From CALKKN01 sp050118555 (GTDB lineage: Bacteria > Pseudomonadota > Gammaproteobacteria > Xanthomonadales > SZUA-36), in assembly GCA_050118555.1 (NCBI GenBank), contig JASFKQ010000081.1, forward strand, positions 1 through 14,444: 14,444 nucleotides of DNA, in the 5' to 3' direction. Both the position numbers and the translations under genes were made by a program. Numbering within the stretch: position 1 is the stretch's first letter; each line of letters begins with the position of its first letter. Shown here in pieces: positions 6,691 to 12,803 of this stretch. The notes below the pieces were generated by a model. It ran no database searches. It saw only the letters and a list, made by a program, of their open reading frames with translations, and was not told the DNA's origin.

Positions 6691-7335
6691 ATGCCAAGAC
6701 GAACCCGGTTCTGTCCCGCCGGCTATCCGGTCCACCTGATCCAACGAGGTAATAACCGGCAGGCCATATTTACATGTGATGCTGATCTGGCAGCTTACGC
6801 GCATTGGCTGGCAGAGGGCGCGGAGCAATTCGGCGTGTCGGTTCACGGCTGGGCATTCATGAGCAATCATGTGCACCTGCTGGCGACACCCTCCCATCAC
6901 GAGAGCCTATCGCGGCTGATGCAGTTTCTCGGGCGCCTCTACGTACGTCATTTCAACCACACTTACGCCCGTAGCGGAACCCTGTTCGAGGGCCGCTTCC
7001 GGACCAGCGTGGTGCAGGAAGACCGGTACCTGTTGACCTGCCTGCGCTACATTGAACTGAATCCAGTCAGGGCGGGCATGGTCAGGGAGCCGGGTGCCTA
7101 CCGGTGGTCGAGTTTCCGGGCGCACGCATTTGGAATCAGGGCGCGGTTATGGTCACCTCACGACCTCTACCTGCAATTGGGCAATAACGAAAATCAACGC
7201 CAACACGCCTGGAGGGAGCTGATCAATGAAAACCTGGGAATAGAGCTGATGGCGAAGGTCCGGCACTGCGCCAACACCGGGCTTGTGCTGGGAACAGAAA
7301 AATTCAGGCAACAAGTGCACCGTTTGCGAAACTGA
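6691..7335 (+). CDS. REP-associated tyrosine transposase (IS200-like Y1 superfamily)
   Basis: A 214-residue single-strand DNA transposase of the RAYT group, which nicks and joins DNA at repeat-bearing hairpins through a tyrosine. The N-terminus RFCPAGYPVHLIQRGNNRQ is typical. The HUH metal site is H60-V-H62 within FMSNHVHLL, and the catalytic tyrosine is Y120 in LRYIELNPVRAGMV. The following RWSS motif (138-141) is also characteristic. GTGGGAAG precedes the ATG at a usual distance. The frame is intact with both catalytic motifs, so the protein may be active. It is the only gene inside an element bounded by GGGTCAGAGTAAA-type repeats. Confidence 0.92.
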   Translation: MPRRTRFCPAGYPVHLIQRGNNRQAIFTCDADLAAYAHWLAEGAEQFGVSVHGWAFMSNHVHLLATPSHHESLSRLMQFLGRLYVRHFNHTYARSGTLFEGRFRTSVVQEDRYLLTCLRYIELNPVRAGMVREPGAYRWSSFRAHAFGIRARLWSPHDLYLQLGNNENQRQHAWRELINENLGIELMAKVRHCANTGLVLGTEKFRQQVHRLRN

Positions 7336-7350
7336 GCCTCAAGTCCCTTC

Positions 7351-7415
7351 TTTACTCTGACCCTTTACTCTGACCCTTTACTCTGACCCTTTACTCTGAC
7401 CCTTTACTCTGACCC
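7351..7415. repeat. Five perfect tandem copies of a 13-bp unit
   Basis: TTTACTCTGACCC is repeated five times without spacer or mismatch, at 7351, 7364, 7377, 7390 and 7403, then C-A-T closes the element's terminal inverted repeat. It begins 16 bases after the transposase stop. The left end has only two units, so the right-end array looks expanded. Confidence 0.95.
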
Positions 7416-7472
7416 CATTGCCTAAGGTCATACGGGCTCATGGCCAACGTCCTTAGGACTGAGCAGGGGACG

Positions 7473-8441
7473 CTACGCGACCTCTATTGCGAGGCGTTTC
7501 AGCAGGGCCCGTTCCCGCTGCTCCGTCTGCGCCTCCATCTCGCGGACCTTCGTCATGAACGCCTTCATGACCGGCGTGAGGGGCTTGTGGACGTCCCGCA
7601 GAAACCCATAGTTCAGCCGCATCCAGGGCGCTGCGAAGTTCACCAACTCGAGGCTTCCCTGTTGCATGTAAGGATAGGCAGGGCTCAACGGTGTCATACC
7701 CACGAAATCGCTTTCCGTGACCAGCTTGATGGAGGTGGTCAGGGACGGGGCGATGATCCGGGGATTGAAATTGCCGGTGGCCTTGTGCATGGTCCCGGCA
7801 GCCCAGGGGCCGTCCCCGAACTTGCCTGCCGCCCGCCGGGGAATCTGGCTGCAGGCCCAGGGGTAGGAGAGCAAGTCGGCCAGGGTGGGCTGTGCCAGCC
7901 GCGCCAGCGGGTGCCCCTTGCGCACCATGGGAAACAGGCGACGGTCGTTGAGCAATTCAACACCGGCTTCGAGAGAGGCGTCGACGTCCGTCAGTTCGCA
8001 GATGGCCAATTGACAGGCTCCCTGCATCAGCATCTCGACGGCCCTTGGCCAGTCGGTAACTTCCATTTCGACCTGGGCTTCGGGCCATTCGCGCAACAGC
8101 GCACTCAGGGCGCCGGGCACAATCAATTCCGCCGGGTAGTGGCCGCTTGCGACTGTGAGCTTCTGTCCTTCGGGCTTCCGCGCCTGCAGAATCTCCGATT
8201 CCAGTTCGGCCGCGGTGGCCAACAGACGCTGGCTGAAGTCGATGAACAGTCTGCCGGCCTCGGTTGGGATGACGCCGCGTCGGGAACGATCGAACAGCCG
8301 GGTCCCGATCTCCCGCTCGAGCGACTGAATGGCGCGGCTCAGCGCCGGTTGGCTGATGGAAAGGGCCTCGGCCGCGTGGCCATAGTGACGGTGCGTGTCG
8401 AGGGCGAGAAGGTATCGGCAATGCCTGAGCGAGAGGTTCAT
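7473..8441 (-). CDS. LysR-family transcriptional regulator
   Basis: A 322-residue LysR protein. Its N-terminal winged helix-turn-helix is clear (residues about 5-65: HAAEALSISQPALSRAIQSL, then REIGTRLFDRSRRGVIPTEAG), followed by a linker helix and a periplasmic-binding-like effector domain (about 92-300). It is transcribed divergently from the sulfatase across 156 bases that contain a T-N11-A palindrome and a sigma70-like promoter pointing at the sulfatase. It is therefore inferred to control the sulfatase, probably in response to a related metabolite. No good ribosome binding site precedes the ATG, so the start is taken from family alignment. The 3' end is 54 bases from the transposable element. 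Confidence 0.92.
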   Translation of the reverse strand: MNLSLRHCRYLLALDTHRHYGHAAEALSISQPALSRAIQSLEREIGTRLFDRSRRGVIPTEAGRLFIDFSQRLLATAAELESEILQARKPEGQKLTVASGHYPAELIVPGALSALLREWPEAQVEMEVTDWPRAVEMLMQGACQLAICELTDVDASLEAGVELLNDRRLFPMVRKGHPLARLAQPTLADLLSYPWACSQIPRRAAGKFGDGPWAAGTMHKATGNFNPRIIAPSLTTSIKLVTESDFVGMTPLSPAYPYMQQGSLELVNFAAPWMRLNYGFLRDVHKPLTPVMKAFMTKVREMEAQTEQRERALLKRLAIEVA

Positions 8442-8447
8442 GCATAT

Positions 8448-8462
8448 ATGTTATCAAAACAT
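8448..8462. promoter_or_regulatory. Candidate LysR box between the divergent genes
   Basis: ATGTTATCAAAACAT has perfect five-base arms (ATGTT/AACAT) around a five-base centre and contains the T-N11-A pattern (8449-8461) of LysR recognition sites. It starts seven bases upstream of the LysR start codon and lies about 14 bases upstream of the -35 of the sulfatase promoter, i.e. near -62 to -50 of the expected transcript start. That position suits activation of the sulfatase and repression of lysR. Confidence 0.55.
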
Positions 8463-8475
8463 GCACTAAGATGTA

Positions 8476-8504
8476 TTGATCGCATCGACAACACTGGTTA
8501 CGAT
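8476..8504 (+). promoter_or_regulatory. Candidate sigma70 promoter of the sulfatase gene
   Basis: TTGATC (8476-8481) and TACGAT (8499-8504) are separated by exactly 17 bases, each matching consensus at four of six positions. A modest promoter of this kind is typical of activator-dependent control. It leaves an untranslated leader of about 85 bases containing the imperfect GC-rich inverted repeat GGCGGATC..GCC near 8548-8572. Confidence 0.4.
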
Positions 8505-8597
8505 GCCGCGTTCTGTCGCCGCAAAGCGTGACAGCCGCACCATTCGGGCGGATCGCGGCGCCTCGCCGCCCGAAAATAGACAATCTTAGGAGAGATC

Positions 8598-10166
8598 ATG
8601 CAATCTACCAGACGTCTGGGATACGTCTGCCTGGCCTTGGCGAGCCTGATGCTCAGCGCCGCGGCCCATGCAGCCGACAAGCCGAACATACTCGTCATTT
8701 GGGGCGACGATGTCGGCATTTGGAACATTTCCGCCAATTCGAAGGGCATGATGGGTTATCGCACGCCCAACATCGACCGCATCGCTTCCGAAGGCATGTC
8801 CTTCACCGACTACTACGGTGAGCAGAGCTGCACCGCCGGACGTTCCTCGTTCATCATGGGCCAGAGCGTATTCCGCACCGGCCTGAGCAAGGTGGGCCTG
8901 CCGGGCGCGAAGGAAGGCATGCAGGTCGAGGATCCGACCATCGCCGGCCTGTTGAAGGACCAGGGCTACGCCACCGGCCAGTTCGGCAAGAACCACCTCG
9001 GCGACCGTGACGAGCACCTGCCCACCAATCACGGCTTCGACGAGTTCTTCGGCAACCTCTATCACCTGAACGCCGAGGAAGAACCGGAGAACGAGGACTA
9101 CCCCGGCGACATGATCGTGGCCGGCGGCAAGACGTTCCAGGAGAAATTCGGCCCGCGCGGCGTGGTCCACTCGTACGCGGACGGCCGCATCGAGGACACC
9201 GGCCCGCTGACGAAGAAGCGCATGGAAACGGTGGACGACGAAACCGTGGCGGCCGCGCTGGATTTCATCGAGCGTCAGGTCAAGGCGGACAAGCCCTTTT
9301 TCGTCTGGTGGAGCGGCACGCGCATGCACTTCCGCACCCACGTGAAGCCCGAACTGCGCGGGATTTCCGGGCAGGACGAGTACTCCGACGGCATGGTCGA
9401 ACATGATATGCACATCGGCCAGTTCCTGGAGAAGCTCGACGAACTGGGTATCGCTGACAACACCATCGTGTTCTATTCCACCGACAACGGCGTGCACATG
9501 AACACCTGGCCCGATGCCGGCATGACGCCCTTCCGCGGAGAAAAGAACACCAACTGGGAAGGCGGCTGGCGCGTGCCGGCATTCGTGCGCTGGCCCGGCC
9601 ACATCCCCGCGGGTCGCGTGACCAACGAGATCGTGCACCACATGGATTGGCTGCCGACGTTCCTGGACATCGCCGGCAAGAAAGACATCAAGGAAGACCT
9701 GCTGGACGGCTACAAGTCCAAGGCCATGGGCCGCAACTACAAGGTCCACCTGGACGGCTACGACATCCTGCCGCTGCTGACGGGTGAAACCGATAAATCG
9801 CCGCGCCACGAGATCTTCTACTTCTCCGACGATGGCGATCTGACCGCGCTGCGCTACGACGACTGGAAGCTGATCTTCATGGAACAGCGCGTCGAGGGCA
9901 CGCTGCAGGCCTGGGCTGAGCCCTTCGTGCCACTGCGGGTGCCGCTGATCTTCAACCTGCGGCGCGACCCGTTCGAGCGTTCCCAGAAGACGTCCAACAC
10001 GTACTACGACTGGATGCTCGACCATGCATACATGCTGGTACCCGCGCAGACGTATGTCGCCCGGTTCCTGGAGACCTTCAAGGACTACCCGCCGCGCCAG
10101 AAGGCGGCGAGTTTCTCGCTGGGTGACGCGATGGAGAAAATGGCCAATCCGGGCGGCGCCCAGTAG
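8598..10166 (+). CDS. Exported formylglycine-dependent sulfatase (arylsulfatase family)
   Basis: Sulfate-ester hydrolase of the alkaline-phosphatase superfamily, 522 residues, with signal peptide to about residue 25 (AAAHA-ADKPN). Calcium-site aspartates are in WGDD (D37, D38). The residue converted to formylglycine is C78 in C-T-A-G-R-S-S-F, where alanine replaces the usual proline of C-x-P-x-R. Other active-site residues are R82, K131 and H133 (GKNHLGD), H244, D296-N297 (STDNGVH) and K316. AGGAGA precedes the ATG by five bases. The enzyme needs a formylglycine-generating enzyme, which is not in the window. Substrate unknown: an aryl, alkyl or sugar sulfate. A LysR gene is divergent upstream and a HAD phosphatase lipoprotein follows after a terminator, suggesting a small locus for esters of sulfate and phosphate. 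Confidence 0.92.
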   Translation: MQSTRRLGYVCLALASLMLSAAAHAADKPNILVIWGDDVGIWNISANSKGMMGYRTPNIDRIASEGMSFTDYYGEQSCTAGRSSFIMGQSVFRTGLSKVGLPGAKEGMQVEDPTIAGLLKDQGYATGQFGKNHLGDRDEHLPTNHGFDEFFGNLYHLNAEEEPENEDYPGDMIVAGGKTFQEKFGPRGVVHSYADGRIEDTGPLTKKRMETVDDETVAAALDFIERQVKADKPFFVWWSGTRMHFRTHVKPELRGISGQDEYSDGMVEHDMHIGQFLEKLDELGIADNTIVFYSTDNGVHMNTWPDAGMTPFRGEKNTNWEGGWRVPAFVRWPGHIPAGRVTNEIVHHMDWLPTFLDIAGKKDIKEDLLDGYKSKAMGRNYKVHLDGYDILPLLTGETDKSPRHEIFYFSDDGDLTALRYDDWKLIFMEQRVEGTLQAWAEPFVPLRVPLIFNLRRDPFERSQKTSNTYYDWMLDHAYMLVPAQTYVARFLETFKDYPPRQKAASFSLGDAMEKMANPGGAQ

Positions 10167-10199
10167 CGGGTTTGCCAGTTCCGGATAGCCGGATCGACA

Positions 10200-10235
10200 G
10201 GGCGCGGCAAGAAACTCTTACCGCGCCCTTTTTTT
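10200..10235 (+). terminator. Strong intrinsic terminator after the sulfatase
   Basis: GGGCGCGG (10200-10207) pairs perfectly with CCGCGCCC (10221-10228) around a 13-base loop, followed by seven T residues. It lies 34 bases past the sulfatase stop and ends 24 bases before the ATG of the next co-oriented gene. Confidence 0.93.
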
Positions 10236-10259
10236 GATTTACGAACACGAGGATCGTTT

Positions 10260-11261
10260 ATGGGCCCCAGAATCCTGAGCGTGTTGTTGCTGGCGCTGCT
10301 CACCGCATGTGCCGGCTCGCCCCGGCCGGCAGCGGTCGACCCGCTGCCCTCCTGGAACGAGGGAGCGGTCGAGCGCTCGATTACCGATTTCGTTCGCGCC
10401 GCGGCGGATCCCGCCAGCCCGGAATTCATTCCGGAGCCGCAGCGTGTCGCAGTTTTCGACAATGACGGCTGCCTCTGGGCCGAGAAGCCCACGTACTTCC
10501 AGCTGCTGTTCATCATGGACCGGATTCGGGCCCTGGCGCCCGAACATCCCGAGTGGGCCACGACGCAGCCCTTCCAGGCCGTGCTGGAAAACGATCGGGA
10601 GGCGCTGGCGGCAGCCGGCGAGCATGGCCTGCTGGAACTGGCGGCGGCGGCCCAGGCCGGCATCACCACGGACGAGTTCACGGCAGCGGTCAGGGCCTGG
10701 CTGGCGAAGGCCAGGCACCCGGTGACGGGGCGGGCCTACACCGCCATGGTGTACCAGCCGATGTTGGAACTGATGGACTACCTGCGCGCCAATCGCTTCG
10801 CCGTGTACATCGTGTCCGGTGGGGGCGCCGAATTCATCCGCGTCTGGGCCGAAGACGTCTATGGCGTGCCGCCCGAAAACGTGATCGGATCAACCGCCGG
10901 GCTCCGTTTCGAAGTGCGCGGCGACCAGCCCGTGATCGTCCGGGAGCCGGAAGTGCAGTTCATCAATGACAAGGCAGGCAAGCCGGTCGGCATCCAGCGT
11001 TTTATCGGCAGGCGCCCGGTGTTCGCAGCCGGCAACTCGGACGGCGACTTTCAGATGCTGCAGTGGACCACCAGTGGGTCCGGTCCGCGCTTCGGCCTGC
11101 TCGTGCACCACACGGACGCGGAGCGGGAGTGGGCGTACGACCGCCAGTCCTCCGAGGGCCGGCTGGACAAGGCGCTCGACGCGGCGCCGCAGTACGGATG
11201 GCAGGTGGTGGACATGGCGCGGGACTGGTCGGTGATCTTCCCCGCGGCCTCCGGCCAATGA
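10260..11261 (+). CDS. HAD-superfamily phosphatase, predicted lipoprotein
   Basis: A 333-residue haloacid-dehalogenase-type hydrolase with an N-terminal lipobox (L-T-A-C17), so probably membrane-anchored and facing the periplasm. All four HAD motifs are visible: D67-N-D69 in VAVFDNDGCLW (motif I, nucleophile and acid/base), S186 in YIVSGGG (motif II), K238/K241 (motif III) and D261-x-D263 in AGNSDGDF (motif IV). A helical cap lies between motifs I and II, as in phosphoserine-phosphatase-like C1 members. GAGGA precedes the ATG. It follows the sulfatase on the same strand across a strong terminator with no room for a separate promoter between terminator and start. It probably removes phosphate from a small metabolite; the link with sulfate-ester use is inferred from position only. 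Confidence 0.85.
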   Translation: MGPRILSVLLLALLTACAGSPRPAAVDPLPSWNEGAVERSITDFVRAAADPASPEFIPEPQRVAVFDNDGCLWAEKPTYFQLLFIMDRIRALAPEHPEWATTQPFQAVLENDREALAAAGEHGLLELAAAAQAGITTDEFTAAVRAWLAKARHPVTGRAYTAMVYQPMLELMDYLRANRFAVYIVSGGGAEFIRVWAEDVYGVPPENVIGSTAGLRFEVRGDQPVIVREPEVQFINDKAGKPVGIQRFIGRRPVFAAGNSDGDFQMLQWTTSGSGPRFGLLVHHTDAEREWAYDRQSSEGRLDKALDAAPQYGWQVVDMARDWSVIFPAASGQ

Positions 11262-11310
11262 GTCGGACTGCGAATGCAAGGAACCTTTAGTCCTGTGTGT
11301 GGTTCCTGTG

Positions 11311-11547
11311 TGGGGTCGGGCCAGCACAAGTAAATACCGTACAGATGGTTTGGGGTCAGTTTTCGCCCCAAAAACGGCTTGGACGTGGGTTTACGCCAAC
11401 AACAAGGTGGTTTGCAACTTCGACAGAGAGCAGCCCGACGGCCTGGATCGTCATTTTAGGCGCAAAAAGCGCTCTTTAAGGCCACCAATCGCCGGGAATT
11501 CCTTGCCAGGCCTCTGATTGTTTAGCGAACGTGATGGCCCGACCCCA
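11311..11547. mobile_element. MITE-like non-coding element with 17-bp terminal inverted repeats
   Basis: TGGGGTCGGGCCAGCAC (11311-11327) and the reverse complement of 11531-11547 agree at 16 of 17 bases. The 237 bases between have no convincing gene; one open plus frame (about 70 codons) shows no domain. Inside is a hairpin TTTGGGG/CCCCAAA (11349-11372) whose left arm begins the same TGGGGTC string found at both element tips and at the tips of the RAYT element. It fills most of the gap between the phosphatase and the dioxygenase gene. Confidence 0.6.
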
Positions 11548-11579
11548 GCCATCTCCCCAGCCATCTACCCCAGCCATCT
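11543..11579. repeat. Three copies of a 12-bp repeat
   Basis: CCCCAGCCATCT occurs at 11543-11554, 11555-11566 and 11568-11579, the last after one extra A. The first copy overlaps the right tip of the MITE-like element, so the array may have formed from the element's insertion junction by slippage. Confidence 0.85.
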
Positions 11580-11596
11580 TGCTCCGGACCGGAGCA
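11580..11596. promoter_or_regulatory. Perfect 17-bp inverted repeat upstream of the dioxygenase gene
   Basis: TGCTCCGG-A-CCGGAGCA has perfect eight-base arms around one base. It lies 98 bases before the ATG of the dioxygenase, directly after the 12-bp repeats, and has no T-tract. It is an operator candidate for an unknown dimeric regulator, or simply a hairpin. Confidence 0.4.
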
Positions 11597-11694
11597 TTCC
11601 TCTACCATCGGGCGCACGAAACGGGATCGGTCTTGGTTGATCAAACGGCCGGAATTCCTTGGTTTTTTTGACCTGTGATATCGGGAGGACTGCG

Positions 11695-12576
11695 ATGGGG
11701 CTTGCGTATATGGACAGCGCGGCAGAAACGAAAAGTGTGCTGGAGACTCTTCTACGTGACGGGGCGGTCGTTGTAACCGGCGTCGCCGAGTCCGGACTTG
11801 TTGACACTATCGTCGCCGAATTGCGCCCACGACTCGACGAATTCGGGCTCAAGTCCCGCAGCGCGTTTAACGGCGACAATACGCTACGTGCAGCCTACGG
11901 CTTGCTTGCTACCGCCCCGAGCGCGGCCGCTCTCATTGATCACGATCTGGTGGTTGATGTTGCGAACGAGGTTCTCTTGCCGCATTGCGCAACCTATACG
12001 ATCGGCAGCATGACGGCGATCGAAATATTGCCTGGTGAGTCCGCCCAGGCGTTGCACCGTGACGATTCCCTTTACCCGATTGAAACGGCCGGCATGGAGC
12101 TGATGATCGGGGTCATGTGGGCGCTGAACGACTTTACCGAGGAAAATGGCGCCACGCGCGTCGTACCGGGCAGCCACCGCTTTCTCCGCTCCTGGCACCA
12201 GCCGGACCTGTCCGCCTGGGAGTCCGCCACGATGCCGAAAGGTTCGGTCCTTCTTTACCTCGGTTCGACCTGGCACGGTGGCGGCGCGAACCGCAGCGAC
12301 GGGCCACGCCTGGGACTTATCAACACGTATTCACTGGGCTGGCTTCGGCAGGAGACCAATCAGTATCTGGATACGCCACCTGAAGTGGCTGCCCGCTTCG
12401 GACCGCGGCTGCGCGCACTGCTGGGCTACACCCCCCACGGTTCGGGCGACGACAAGATCGGCAATTTTCGAGGCGATTGTCCCGCCTGGCTCGATACGCC
12501 GCCGGAGCCGTCGTGGCGGGATGAGCGGGGGCAGGTCGGAACAACGGCGGACGCCAAGGCACAGGACGGTGTCTGA
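11695..12576 (+). CDS. Phytanoyl-CoA dioxygenase (PhyH) family oxygenase
   Basis: A 293-residue cytosolic Fe(II)/2-oxoglutarate-dependent oxygenase of the PhyH family, which hydroxylates small organic substrates using O2. The iron triad is H121-x-D123 (LHRDDSLYP) and H194 (STWHGGGANRS), and R205 (GPRLGL) is the likely 2-oxoglutarate anchor. VPGSHR (157-162) is a further family hallmark. The start is the ATG with GGGAGGA six bases upstream; an in-frame TTG at 11659 lacks such a site. Bacterial members act on very different substrates, including ectoine, mitomycin-type metabolites and phosphonates, so no substrate is assigned. The gene stands alone on its strand, converging with a membrane-protein remnant and the FAD oxidoreductase. 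Confidence 0.85.
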   Translation: MGLAYMDSAAETKSVLETLLRDGAVVVTGVAESGLVDTIVAELRPRLDEFGLKSRSAFNGDNTLRAAYGLLATAPSAAALIDHDLVVDVANEVLLPHCATYTIGSMTAIEILPGESAQALHRDDSLYPIETAGMELMIGVMWALNDFTEENGATRVVPGSHRFLRSWHQPDLSAWESATMPKGSVLLYLGSTWHGGGANRSDGPRLGLINTYSLGWLRQETNQYLDTPPEVAARFGPRLRALLGYTPHGSGDDKIGNFRGDCPAWLDTPPEPSWRDERGQVGTTADAKAQDGV

Positions 12577-12587
12577 CCCGTTCGCAT

Positions 12588-12803
12588 TCAGCTGTCCTCG
12601 ACTCCCGGTGAAGACGGGTGGCCGCTACCCCTAAGTGACAAGTATCGGTACACGGGCCAGGAAACGGCCACCAAGAGCAACAGCATCGCAAGCCCGAAGA
12701 TGGCCAATCCGATCAATGATGTCGCGGTCTCCTGGATGAGCGCTCCCAGACCGACTCCGCGCAGCTAGACCGTGGCAAATACGGTTGTCACGAGGATCGC
12801 GCA
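12588..12803 (-). pseudogene. Degenerate C-terminus of a polytopic membrane protein (ABC-2 permease-like)
   Basis: Minus-strand codons from 12764 read LRGVGLGALIQETATS, then a strong hydrophobic helix (LIGLAIFGLAMLLLLVAV) and a short charged tail, ending at TGA 12588-12590. The pattern resembles the last re-entrant segment and final helix of ABC-2 type transporter permeases. An in-frame TAG (12767-12765) precedes it. Twelve sensible hydrophobic codons (CAILVTTVFATV) lie before that, reaching the TAG stop of the FAD oxidoreductase in the same frame. I read it as a decayed gene tail; family assignment is tentative. Confidence 0.45.

Larger units (their letters stand above)
6550..7418. mobile_element. 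RAYT-type (HUH Y1) transposable element with 19-bp inverted ends
   Basis: ATGGGGTCAGAGTAAAGGG at 6550-6568 is the exact reverse complement of 7400-7418, and the single gene between them is a REP-associated tyrosine transposase. No target-site duplication is visible at the outer flanks, which fits HUH single-strand transposition. The element lies between the start of the serine hydrolase and the end of the LysR gene and interrupts neither. Boundaries are set by the repeats; mobility is inferred. Confidence 0.65.

Noticed and set aside
7351..7415. CRISPR array
   Set aside because: The 13-bp units are directly adjacent without spacers and match the transposable element's own ends; there are no cas genes.
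8586..10025. 479-codon minus-strand open frame
   Set aside because: Antisense shadow of the sulfatase; the sulfatase frame has all catalytic motifs and a strong ribosome binding site.
11299..11517. 72-codon plus-strand ORF inside the MITE-like element
   Set aside because: No ribosome binding site or recognisable domain, and it starts outside the element's left tip; kept only as a possible relic.
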